Shown piece by piece: positions 45,353-60,150 of a stretch of DNA of 64,000 nt. How positions within the stretch are numbered: position 1 is the first letter of the stretch; every line of letters starts with the position of its first letter. The notes below the pieces were generated by a model that ran no database searches, was not told where the DNA came from, and worked only from the letters and a program-made list of their open reading frames with translations. The stretch is from Gorsachius magnificus. Taxonomy: Eukaryota > Chordata > Aves > Pelecaniformes > Ardeidae. The translations under genes and the position numbers were made by a program. Location of the stretch: positions 2,154,610 through 2,218,609 of the forward strand of contig CM067095.1 in assembly GCA_034008185.1 (NCBI GenBank). The letters run 5' to 3'.

Positions 45353-45917
45353 TATCCTGATTTTGCAATGCCAAAAGGTTTTGAAATTAAACTGAATGCT
45401 GCTAATAAACCAAGTGCCCAAATCAGGTCTGCTTACAAAGGCTCGCTTTAATGTTGGCTCGGTTTTAGTTTCAGGAACGTCCCTAGTGCCGGACTACCAG
45501 CAGCAGCGACCCTCTGCGGCCTCGGATTCTGGCCTGAGCACCGCGGGGGTCGCCACACGAACAAAATCCATCTCGGCTCCGGTTCAAAGGCGCAGGAGGG
45601 TGCGGGGAGGCTCGCTTGAACCGCCCCCCCCTCCCCGGAGCCAGCGTGGCGGCGGCAGCGCCGGCCCCTGCACGGGGGGGGGGCCGGGGGCGCGGCCCCG
45701 CGGGGAGCAGAGCGAGCCAGGCCCCGAGCGGAGCCCCGGGACAGCGGCAGCGGGGACAGCCCACCCCGGGGGGGGCTGGGAGGCGGCTGCAGGCAGCGGG
45801 GTGGGGGCTGCCCCTGCACCGCACCACGGGGCGCGGGAGGCCCTGCCCGGGGGGGGGGCGGCGCGGCCCAGCAGCGCTCCCGGGGGGCGCCGGGGGCCCG
45901 GCCCCGCCGCCCCGGGG

Positions 45918-45939
45918 CCCCCCCCCCCCCCCCCCCCCC
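45918..45939. repeat. 22-base C homopolymer
   Basis: An uninterrupted C run in intron 1, some 30 bases inside the exon 1 donor of PTPN11. Such runs are prone to length error in sequencing, so coordinates and sequence close by should be treated with care. Confidence 0.9.
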
Positions 45940-45968
45940 GGGCCGGGCGCCGCCGGCTCCCGCCTCAC

Positions 45969-46450
45969 CTCCGTTTTGCGCCCGGCCGCCCCCCTCGACG
46001 GCCGCCTCTCACATCGGGGCCCCCCCGGCGCGGGCCGCGGCCTACGGGCGCCCTGAGGGGAGCGTGAACAACGGCGGCCTCAGGCCCCGGGAGGCGCACG
46101 GAGCGCGGCGCGGCCCGCCTTGCGTCACCCGCCCGCTACGTCATCAGCCTGCGACGCCGCCCCGCCCCCTCCTCAAAAGGGAGCGCGGGGGCGGGGCGCG
46201 GGGGGGCGGGAGCCCGGGGGCGGTCCCGGTCCCGGTCCCTCGAGCGGTCCCCGGTGGCACCTGCGGCGGGAGCGGCGGAGCATCGGCCCGCGAGGCCGGG
46301 GGGGTGGGGGTCGGCGCGGAGCCTTACCTCGGCCGCGCCCCGGGCTGGAGCGGGGGGGGAGGGGGTCAAGCAGCGGCGGGACGGCGAGCGCCGCTCCCGG
46401 AGCCGTAGGTGACCACGCGCTCCCGCCCAGACGGGGGGGCCCCCCCCCCC
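45969..46450 (-). other. PTPN11: PTPN11 exon 1 and 5' UTR, approximate; start codon not found
   Basis: The minus strand reads CGGAG followed by the donor GTGAGG. As I recall, mammalian exon 1 also ends CGGAG/GTGAGG, with the last two bases completing the Arg5 codon at the start of exon 2. The preceding bases read GGCGCAAAA where the mammalian exon has ATGACATCG. In the reading frame that continues into exon 2, the frame is open upstream to a TAG at about 46,136-46,138 with no ATG in between. An ATG two codons before that TAG is a two-codon upstream ORF only. Either the real exon 1 is elsewhere, or the sequence here is wrong, or initiation differs. The outer boundary is a guess based on the CpG island. 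Confidence 0.45.
46121..46144. promoter_or_regulatory. Two CRE-like half sites
   Basis: TGCGTCAC and TACGTCAT occur 8 bases apart in the presumed 5' UTR/promoter of PTPN11. Both contain the CGTCA half site. On the minus strand the second also spells ATGACGTAG, a start followed by one codon and a stop. Confidence 0.5.
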
Positions 46451-46518
46451 CCGCCGCCCGGCCGGGGCCCCCCCGTCCCCCTCGCCGGGTGACCCGGGAC
46501 GGTCCCGGACCCGCCTGG

Positions 46519-46537
46519 ACTACAAGTCCCAGCGTGC
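46519..46537 (+). promoter_or_regulatory. ZNF143/THAP11-type promoter site
   Basis: The sequence ACTACAAGTCCCAGCGTGC closely matches the ACTACAATTCCCAGCATGC motif known from ZNF143/THAP11-bound vertebrate promoters. It lies between the two presumed transcription starts and about 17 bases from a CRE. Confidence 0.75.
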
Positions 46538-46553
46538 TCCGCGGCCGGCGTAG

Positions 46554-46561
46554 TGACGTCA
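46554..46561. promoter_or_regulatory. Full palindromic CRE (TGACGTCA)
   Basis: A perfect CREB/ATF octamer just before the presumed RPL6 start and next to the ZNF143/THAP11-type site. Its palindromic form suits a bidirectional promoter. Confidence 0.7.
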
Positions 46562-46572
46562 GACGCAGCGCT

Positions 46573-46897
46573 CGCTTTAGGCCCCTCGTACCCGGATGTA
46601 GGTCGCGTGGCCCTGGAGGTTGGCGAAGCGGCCTCCGGCCCGGCCAGGCCGCAGCTGGCTGCGGAGGCCGGGCCGGGCCGTGTCCGGCCGGGGCGCGGGA
46701 ACTGGACTCTGCTGGGGCCGGAGCTGGAGGCCTCTGCAGGGCTGAGCGGTAGCCCGGGGAAGGCCGGCGTAGCCCCGCGGTGTGGCAGCGCCCAGCAGCT
46801 GCGGCTGGACCGGAGGGGAAGGCCCGGGCTCGGGGAGGCGGTGACCACCCCGGGGAGAGAAGGGCGGCTGCGCGCTTGCATTTTCATGAGCTGCTTG
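46573..46897 (+). other. RPL6: RPL6 non-coding first exon, tentative
   Basis: The coding sequence starts at an acceptor, so a 5' UTR exon must lie upstream. The best donor between the CpG island and the acceptor is TTG/GTGAGT at 46,898. A CTCGCTTTAGG stretch just after the CRE site resembles the CTTT-type start (TOP/TCT initiator) of ribosomal protein genes. Ribosomal protein first exons are usually much shorter than 300 bases, so a nearer donor such as GTAGGT at about 46,599 is also possible. Boundaries are uncertain. Confidence 0.35.
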
Positions 46898-47159
46898 GTG
46901 AGTAGGGCTTGGATGCGTTGGGTGAACTCGTGGCCGCTCCAAGTAGCGTGGAGGAGCCTTTTGCGTGGCGGGTGGGCACACAGTGAGCGGAACGGCCTTT
47001 TGCTCTGCCGCGTCCCCGTTTGCCACGGCTGCAAGAGGTGGCTGACAGCTGTGAGAAGGGTGGAAAGGATCAAGTTCCGATGCTTTTGATTTTGCAGCTT
47101 AGATGCTTCTCTGCGCACCTTGTAATAAGTTGTAATTTCTGTTTGATTTGGGTCCGCAG

Positions 47160-50801
<3,642 letters not shown>

Positions 50802-50820
50802 CTTGTTCCAAAAACACCAC

Positions 50821-50826
50821 ATTAAA
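50821..50826 (+). terminator. RPL6: Poly(A) signal of RPL6
   Basis: ATTAAA lies 20 bases after the stop codon. As I recall, the human RPL6 3' UTR has the same hexamer at the same distance. The transcript would end near 50,840-50,850. Confidence 0.75.
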
Positions 50827-50849
50827 TTTGAAGGGAGAAAAGCAAGGAT

Positions 50850-53800
50850 TTCTGGTGTCTTCATTGCAATCCGTAATATTTGCACAAATCTTGCAACGCG
50901 TGTTACTGAAAGGATTGGGAAAATGGTCGTGGGATGAAATCCTGAGGGACTGTACGTAGATGACGAGAATTTTGAGTGTATAAGGGTTTGGGTGTGCGGG
51001 TTTTGTTTGGTTGGGGGTAGCTGGGATTTTTTGGGGTTGGGTTTGTGTTTTATTTAGTATAACCAGAAAGGAATTGGCACTTGAATTTCAGCTTTCTTAA
51101 CTTTGAATGAGTTAGGGACAAAAAAAAAATCAAACCAATTTTCTTCTGGGAAAAGAGGATATACATACTGGCTTGGCTACCCAGACTAAGGGTCCAACCT
51201 GACATCTGCGCTGGCGTTATTTCTGTGCACCCTTACTGCTGAAACCAGGGCCTCAGGTGTCCTTTGTGAAGAACCAGGTCTTGGCAGCTCACTGCTGCTA
51301 GGTAACTCGCCGGCGTTTCAAAGCTTGCGTACAGCTTTGTTGAGATGGAGTTTCTGACGAACAGCTTTGATCCGTCAGTCACCACATAAACCTTAGCAAA
51401 TGCAGAAACTTTTTAGAGGCATTTCAGGAGCTGCGCCTTGCATTTTGAAGTGGAAACACTGGGCATGGTCTAGAGTTTTGTGGGGTAACGTATCATCCCT
51501 GGAACCATAACAAAATTTGGAATGTTGGTCCCTTCCCAAATCCTGTATTTTTTTCCTGTTCTGTTTTATCCATGTGGGATGCAATGCTAATTTTAGTCAG
51601 GAAGAATACCTGCTTAGATCAAAAAGGAAGAGCATGATTCTTAATTCTGTAGGTTCAGAAATGAATTCAAAAGCAGCAGCTGTTTCTGTGAAAGGCAAGT
51701 ATGCTGGGAGACTTCTGGTGTCTCAACGTTTCTTCCTATCTCAGAAACTGGCAGAAAGGGAGTTGAGAAAGTTCGTCCTGTCTGTTTTCTTTCTCTGTTG
51801 AGGTCAGTTACCAGATATCTGTGAGAGGATGCTTGGGTAGCAGTAGCTCTGCTCTTACAGGAGCTGAGGATGTACATACTAACAAATCTGGCATGCTTGA
51901 GCTCTTTCTTAGCCAGACTTAGGCAGGAAACGAGGCTTATATAACTGCACCATCTGTCTTCCCATTAATTCTTTGCTGAAAGTAGCCGATAGGGTCAAAC
52001 TTGATGGGGAGCAGAGATTTCATCAAATTCATACAAGCTTCATGAAAAGGGGATAGAAAAGGGAGCAATACCACCCGTGCTGAGGTGGGAGCCTCCCTGT
52101 CATGCACTAGGCACGTTCACTGGGAAGCAGGAATTGGGCTTCCAGTGCTCTGGAGCCAAGGGAAAAACTCAAAATGCCCACAGAACACCTGGCCCGGTGG
52201 ATTCTCGCACCAAGGGGCTGGCTGCCGCTGGCTGGTGTTGCAGAGTGTGGAGGTCTGTAGCTCTGGTGACTCTTCCACCATCTTCCTCTTCATAATTAAC
52301 GCGTTGAATATTAGCGTGGTTCAGCAGAGGGAGCCAGTGAGCAAGCTTTGTCAGAACGCAGACCTCCTGCTGGCAGGCTGGGTACGGGTCTGGTGTTGCT
52401 CTGTGCTTGGTTCTGCCCTGTGGTGCTCCGGGAAGATGCTCTTTGTTTCTCCCTGTCATCAGAACTATGTCTGTGATGAATTACATCTGTTGTACAGGGT
52501 TTGGTGGGTAACAGGTATAGTCAGAGGCTTCTTAAGTTGATGTGAGATTTTACTGCAGTGGTGGGACTGGCCTGTTTACATAAATCACCTCTGAAAAGAT
52601 GCGAAAGTGCAGCACGCATCTCACTGCTAGTACTAAGATAAGTTTGCTGATAATACCAAAGAAAGGTCTTAACCCAATGTGCTTAGGAAGCTCGGTTAAA
52701 GTAAAAATTGTATGTGGGAACACTTAAATGGGAAAAGTCCCAAAACCTGCAAGCAGACCTCTTGATTAAAATAGTTTGTAGCAGCAAGTGGTATCGCAAA
52801 GTCTGCAAACAGATTTGGTCTAAGAGAACACTTCAGAGGTACTAGTGCTTCTGTCATTCTCTTCCCCTCTGGGAATGGGGAAGTTGCAACAACATAGGGC
52901 TAATCTAAGAATAACGAGGCATTTAGATACAATGGTATTTTCTGTAATTGGTAATTAGTCTGGCACATTCCTCATTTGTGTATCAGAAGATGTGAAATGA
53001 CTTGGAACCATTAACTTTGTTTATTGAAAGGGGAGGCTTTGTCTTCCAACGTGCTGTCAGGTAATACAGCTCCGTTGTCTTCATAGGTCCTGGCAGGGAG
53101 AAATGGTCTCGCGTGCTGCCATTGCCTCCCTCAACCTGGTCCTGTCACTTGTCTTGACTGGGTGGTGACCAGTAACACAGGCCAGTAAGGTGGGGAGAGA
53201 GGGGGAGGGATGAATATTTTCATGCTGGTTTAGATCCCTGAACTGAGTCACTGTGGGACCAGATGAATGTCGGTGTCGGCATGAAGGGGCGTGGGAGCAG
53301 GCCTGCTTCCGGGGGCGCGAGCTGTTAAGTCAAATTTTAACGCCAAATCATGCCTTCACGGTGCTGAGCAGCTCCTCAGGCTTTGCTGCAGAAAATGGAG
53401 ACGGCAAAGCACCCATCTTTCATAGGGAAAGGCAGCTGCTGGACAGCGGTGATTTGTCTCTCTCTTAACCTCTAAAATATTTTCCTTGAGTTCTGTGAAA
53501 TTTGGCTTTTTTCTGAAATGCTCTGGGGTGGGGGATGGAAAAGAGGAAAAACAAGGACTATACAGATGACCAACACAGCAACAAAGTGAATATTCAGAAG
53601 GATTTTTCAATCTAGATAATACTGTCCACTACCTGAAAAATACTTCCACATAAAGAGCTTTTGTGCGTGTTCTCGCTGTCCCGCAGCTTTTCTCATTCTG
53701 AGCATGTAAACAGTTCTGCAGTCCTGGCTAGCTGAGTCATTGCTTTTCACTGAGCATCCCCCACAGAAGAAGCTAGAGACATCCAAAGCCTCAGTCACCC

Positions 53801-56800
53801 AATCAAAAGTGCTGGAGATGTGCAGGTCCAAAAATAGTGACAGACTCAACCACAACAGCACTTCATTAGCATCAAATGTGCTCTTTGCTTCAGCTGCCTA
53901 ATAAAGTGATATGTAATTATAATAAAGCATCCTTTTGAGAGGAAAGATAGAGGGATATTGGCTTTCTCAGGGAATTGGGAATAAGATGCAATGCCTTATT
54001 ATCTACAGGCACCTATTTTTACCTATGAGCTGCCTCTGAAATGATCTTGTGGATTCGGTCTGGCCCAGAGAGGCTGTGCCCCAGCTGCTGTGCCAGCCAG
54101 CAGTCACAGGGAGACCACCACTGGCTTTCCTTCTGGGACCTGGAGCTGGAGAGGAAACTGAGGCTGATTTGCAAGACAAAGTACTTTCCAGTACCAGGTT
54201 GGTAGAGAACGTTACCTTTGGTGTTTTCAGGTGTGAAACACTGGGTTTTATCCTTAAGAGAAGATGCTACGGTTGGAGTGTGAAGGTGCTTTTACAGGAC
54301 ACACATCCCATCTTGGCCAGGTGCTGAGGAAAAGAGGCCAAATGCCCAGATGTCCAGTGATCAGTTGCACAGTTCACCTATGCTGCAGGATACCTATAGG
54401 ATGTGCCTTGTCACACAGGGGCAGCTGAACCTTTTTCCCCCAGCATACTTCCACCTGATCCCTGCCCTTCCTCTCCTCCTCACTCACAGAACTATTGCCA
54501 CTGGTACACCCAGCCCCACTTCTGCAGAGAGTCATACTGGATCTCCCCACAAGCTCAATAAAGAATAAATAGAATCTGGGGACAGTTTCTTTGTCTTTAC
54601 CACCTGGAAGAAGCTCTGCTTTAGCCTTCTAGAAAATGTGGGCAAGATCAGCTGAAAAACCATTCATGGAGAAGAGCTGGCCTAGGCAGCCTCCCTCTAG
54701 CAAATGCAAGAGAACTCCTTCCACTCCAAATGCTGATTCCCATCACACTTTAAATGAGTCAAGCATTAGAAACCCCATCCAAATGGATTTTACTAACAGA
54801 ATTTGTTCCAGACTCTCTGTATATTCTTCTTTCAGTACATTTTGTTTCTTGTCTTTCAGTGCGAAGGGCTTCCTGGTCTTTCCTAATTAAATTAAATTGG
54901 GTTTTAAGATCGAAACTTTTTTTCCAGTTTTCTAACTCCAGGCAAGCAATTGCCCTGCTCAGTTTGAAACTGGAGAGCAGAGTTCCGCCCTGTCCCTGGC
55001 TCACTGTGAAGGCTGTTTTACTGAGGTCTCGTAAAGTTCCATTAGAATACGATATACATCATTTTCCTGTGCTGTTTAGGGGATTAAGCACCATACCAAT
55101 CTACAAATAGCAGTGGCTCCTATGATTATATCAGCTATTACTCTGTTACAAGATGGACACATGGGCAGCTTAGTCTAAGAGATCTAGAACTGCATCAGGG
55201 AGTCATGTAAACTCCACTACACTTTCTTCCATCATTATTGGAAGTAGCAGGTCACATAAATGATGTAATCATATGGGTACAGTATCAAGAGCTCCTGCTC
55301 CTACTCTGGTTTGGGGACAGCATCTGAAGTTCCCAGTGACATGTGCAGGATGTGAGGATGCAGGAAAAGGAACTATTTACCTCTTAATTTGATTTCTCCA
55401 GTTCTCCTGCATTACAGTCTGCACTAAGCACTTGATGACACCTCATTGTTTAAGCAATTAGAGCAATTAAATCCATATTTTTATAATGATCTTATGCATA
55501 ATAGTTCTCGCTATTTTTTTTCCTCATTGTTCAGGAAGCCACTAATTGAACAAAGTGAGCCAGTCCCACTGGCCGAAGTCAACATTGGCACTGAGTCATG
55601 CAGGAGGCTTGGCCTGTGATGGTTATATGTGGAATTTAACATGCTTGCCAATAAGTAACCATGACATTTCTTACTTTTTTCGTTTGTTTGGTTTGGGGGC
55701 TTTTTTAGATCAGACCAGTTTTCACCTTCTCACAGAGGAAGAGCCAAAACCCACTTTTGTCAGCTGACTGCCTTTTTTGGCTCACTTCACCCTCTTTTTT
55801 TCCCCATTATTTCAGTGTTTATCCTTCTCAGTGGAAATGATTTTACATGACAGATTGTACACACAGCCAGCAACTTCTATGACCTAACCATGGGTCACAC
55901 TATATCAGACATAAATATTTATTACTAGTAATAATGATAAGGAGAGACAAAGCATGGTAGTCGAGATCAAAGAAATTAATTTTTTTTTTCTCAGCTCTAT
56001 TGATTTTCTCTGTGAACCTGAGCTAGTAACTTAATTCCAGTGAGGTCAGTGTTCACATACCTGCAGAACAGCAGCAAAACTTTCTCATATCGGGTCTCAA
56101 GAAGTGTTTTAAACAATTTATGACAATGCTCTGAAGTACATAAAAGAATAAAAAGTCTATGCTTGGATGACACTGAGGAGGGGACCTGATCCATTATTCT
56201 AATCTTCCCCTACTGAGCCTGTATCAACTTTTAATACTAAAAAATAAAAACACTGTGCGGTGTTGAAAACTGGCACAGGTGGCATGAGGAATAAATGTTT
56301 TCATATTCCTGTTTATCAGTTGTAATGTCATTTTTTGCAGAACATAGTCCATTATATTTGTACTACAGGACAGTACAGCTAAAAGATTTAGTCTCTGGTG
56401 ACATTCTGCGTTTCTGCATTTTGCTCAATTAGCAGTTCGTAGCACTTTGCCTGCAGAATTTTTTTAACGATCATAATAAACAACTTCTCATACTTTACAT
56501 ACACTGAGCATATTTGCCTCATGATACCAGCAGAGGTAAAACCTGCCATTATAACACTGAGAAACTGTACACAAAGGTAAAATGATTTATTCAGTCCATT
56601 GGAAGAAGTCAGTGGGATGCAGAGAACCCACACCAAGCAGCACTAGGAAAGGCTTTAAACATCATGAAGAAAATAGGAGACTAAACCAGAAACAATTACA
56701 TCTTCATCCATTTTGTCAGTCCTGCTTGATCTAGAGGTTTTCCACTCGTTTGACAGATGCACTCAGGATGTAATTGTTTTTAAAATTAAGGCTTTCAGAT

Positions 56801-59694
56801 ATCACCATGTGCTATACATGGTATCCTATTGTTCAAAATGCCCATTTTCACATGAGGAATAAAATACAAAGATAAAATGTACAAAACCAGTCCTAGGCAG
56901 CAAGCTTATGTCCTTGATACACAAGGGAGGAAGGGTATTTTCAGAACATGGAAATACAAAGGCCCTAAAAAGAATGATGCACCCTCAAAATGTTTCACTT
57001 GGAGATGTTTACATAAAATCAGTTTTCAAATTACTGGTGTCAACATCCTGCTAAACTGAAATGAAGATCTGTTTCATGGGATTTCACAGAAATTGGTGGG
57101 TAACCATTAACTGTTCCATAAAATAAGCACAAAAAAATAAACAAATGCCCCTCTAGAATCAGAAAACTGAAACAACAGCAACTATTACTCGAATGACAGG
57201 CACATGGCAAAGCTTCTGTACATTGCACATTATCCGCATGGCTTCCCTCTGGACTGACACAGAAAGTGCAAAAAAGGCATTTGAAATCTGGAGCTTTGTG
57301 TTCGTGTGAGAGGAAAAAACCAAACACGTACTAGGGACACAGAGGGAGAAAAAGGAAAACTGTGTTTTGAGAGTGCTGATGCAAGAGAAAACTTGAAGCA
57401 TGCTTTTACTTTTGGTCAAAATACTGGCTTTGGTCAAAGCACTGTGCACAAAAATCTGTGGTTTACTTAATCAAACACTCTAGGAAAGAAGACTTTTTCA
57501 TGCTTTGTAAATAAACAGGACTTCATCAAGGCAATACCTAGCATCACCATATAACTGTCTTCTAACACAGGCAACCCATTAATCTCCAAACTGGCTAACA
57601 GCTTGAATTAAAAAAATGAGACTCACACAAGTAACATTACAATTTATGTGGCTTGGGCTTACTTGAAATAACAGCTGATTTCACAAGTACCTGAGAAGGG
57701 TGTCCCAGCATGAGCCAGTCAGTGCAGCTGCCTCCTGGGGATTTATAAGAACACTCATTAGAATTTCTATTATTCTTCCCATCCTGTCCCCCCCCCGAGC
57801 TGCAACTTCTCACGTCATTCAATCGGCCACCGCACCAAGCCTGGGGAGACTGGATAATCAAGCCTAAGAAATGGCTTTTTTTATGTGTTTGTCATGCATA
57901 ATCCACAGCCATATGACAACAATCTGGAAGAATGGAGGAATGAGCACAATACACGTAATACAGTCCCTGTATTGCACGGGAAAGGCTGGGCTGGTGCTGT
58001 CTATTTGTGAACCAATAATCCAGTGCAGGCAGTGATGCTGGTATAGTCCTCCAAATAATCGGCTGGCTTTGGATGACTGACAGATAGCACTGCGCTCAGT
58101 TCTTCCATTGATTGATTGCTCATGGAGTTATTTTAGTTGAAGGACAATTAACTGTTCTTCATGGTTTATCTGTAGGCTACTTGTGATGTTGTTCTTTTTA
58201 AAGAAACACTGCTATGTTGTAAAGCATAAAGTCAAGGGTTTCTAAAAACATTTCAGAAAAGACTGACTTTTACCTGTCAAGACCAGGATTTTATTAGCAC
58301 TTGACATTCCACTGCAGCATTCATAAACTCAACCCTACAATATTACAAATGAAGGAGCTGTCCTACCTGTGGCAGCATGAAAAGATTTTCAACCATCCTG
58401 GCTTCATCTGGGGGCCAGTCCATCACAAGACTGGGGAATGATGAATTATTTGGCCTTTACTGGTTTATGCCATCTGGCTGTAAGGAACAGAGGGAAAAAC
58501 AGGTGAGTCATAGTGAGCATAGGAAGATTGCACCTCTCTCAGAAATCAGCAACATCCCTTCACTAACAAAACCATAGTAGACTCCTGTATCCTTTTTTGC
58601 TTGTCTCCCTCATATTTATATCCCATCAAGTTGTTCACTCGCTGTGACTTTATATTAGTTCTTACTCTTCCTTTTAAAGTAGATTATTGGCTGGAAATTA
58701 CAGGAAAGAGATACTGGAAAGAACAGGATAAATGCTTCAAGAAAGAAATGAAGGGGAGGTAGGCACTATGGGAAGAGCACCTTTGGAGATGTGGGCACTT
58801 ATAGCTGCAAAACACCACCACACAGAGAGCAAAATTGTTCTCCCCAGAGGAAAAGGCATTCCAATTTGCACTGCATGGTTTCAGTTCTCAATTAGTGGCT
58901 TTCAGTTTTAAGTTTGTTTTGAATGCCTGTCACCACTGAAGAGAAAATCAGTACACACTACGGCATTTTCTCAGGACAGGGATTCACTGACCTGGCTTCC
59001 TTTGCTTAGGAAAAAGGGTAGTTAGTGCTGCCATGTCTGTGGAAACCTGCTAATTAAGACTTCACAGGATCTTGGAACTGATTTGTGAATTTCAAGTAAA
59101 AGACAAAGATAATAAAAGTTCAAAAGCCACCTCATTTAAAATTCTCATTTAAAATCCTGCTTTGACTCTTTTCATTGGTGTCCTGTTGTTTCAGGCTCTC
59201 TAGTCACTGTTATCTCTTTTGTAACACCCTCGCAAGTTATCCTCACTTAGAGATACACTTATGAAAGGCAAGTCATTTTTGGATGAATAACATGTAACGA
59301 GTTGTGGGGTTTATTCTCAATATTGCTAACTCGGCATGGGCAACCCAACATATTTTTTTTGTCAGGATTGGCATACCCTTTTCTAAAACTTATACAAAGA
59401 CCCAGCTCTTGCCTTTTGTAATAAACAGCTGCCTCAGACCTTTCATTCTGGATGACACCTACAAAACATGGCTGATGGAAGCAAGCTGGCAAAATTCTGC
59501 TTCTTGCCATCTTTGAGTAATTCCTTCATCATTCACTCCCTCACTACTTCTCTCTGCAGAAAAGCTATTACATAATAGTCCCAAAGCTGCTTTTTTTTTT
59601 TTTTTTTTATGTCTTTTTCCTTCCTACAGGTCCTTCTGCTTTCTCCCTGCCATGGGTATGGAAATTACTTTGAACAGAATGTAGAAAATAGCAA
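50850..59694. other. Intergenic DNA downstream of RPL6, no gene seen
   Basis: GC content falls along this stretch. Open frames up to 151 codons have no recognisable domain or splice structure. In mammals HECTD4 lies on this side of RPL6, but I find no exon or CpG-island promoter that would mark it. A part near 57.87-58.15 kb looks like conserved non-coding DNA (see findings). Confidence 0.55.
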
Positions 59695-60150
59695 ATGGAC
59701 TATGAAAACCACCTAATCCTGTACCACGAGATCAGCATAGTCCCCATCAGGCCCAACAGACACTTGCCTAGTGCATTGCCAAAGCCCTCCCTTAACAGAT
59801 CCCACAACCTCAGAAGGCAATCCGGTATCCTGCTGAACACACCGTACCGATGGGAAATGTTTCCTGACATTCCGCCTTCGATCACCCCAGCTGCAGTTTA
59901 AGCCCATGACTTTTTGTCATGTCAACAGCAGCTTACTTCTCTCTGCTTCAGCCTTTCACACTTTCGTTACCATGTCTCCTCTCTGCCTTCTCCTCTCCAG
60001 ACTGAACACACCAAATCCTTTCAAGCTAACCTCATACGGCTGTGTTTTCAAGATGCCTGATTGCTCTCATCAAGGCTTTTCCCAGTCCATCCATGGGCTT
60101 CCTGAAACACGGTGATCAATTCCAAATGCAGCTATCCAGGTGGTGCTTCA
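59695..60150 (-). mobile_element. Old CR1/L3-like LINE fragment
   Basis: Reading the minus strand, landmarks of old CR1 elements appear in order: a TTCAGTCTGGAGAGGAGAAG segment, GAGGAGACATGGTAACG, a GGGCTTAAACTGCAGC block, then CAGGAAACATTTCCC and GAGGTTGTGGGATCTG. The frame is broken by stops and indels. It is older than the copy at 10.8 kb. Confidence 0.82.

Larger units (their letters stand above)
45450..46900. promoter_or_regulatory. CpG island and divergent PTPN11/RPL6 promoter
   Basis: A GC- and CpG-dense block with long G and C runs separates the two head-to-head genes and contains both first exons. In mammals the two transcription starts are, from memory, about 100 bases apart, which suggests one shared promoter. 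Long reading frames in several frames here are a by-product of GC richness and are not genes. Confidence 0.9.

Noticed and set aside
45396..46752. Long Pro/Gly/Arg/Ala-rich frames in the CpG island on both strands
   Set aside because: Stop codons are rare in such GC-rich DNA; the frames overlap one another and have no conserved domain.
47148..47159. Upstream TTG as an RPL6 start giving MGPQ before MAGEK
   Set aside because: These bases are the end of the intron (TCCGCAG acceptor); the conserved MAGEK start follows it directly.
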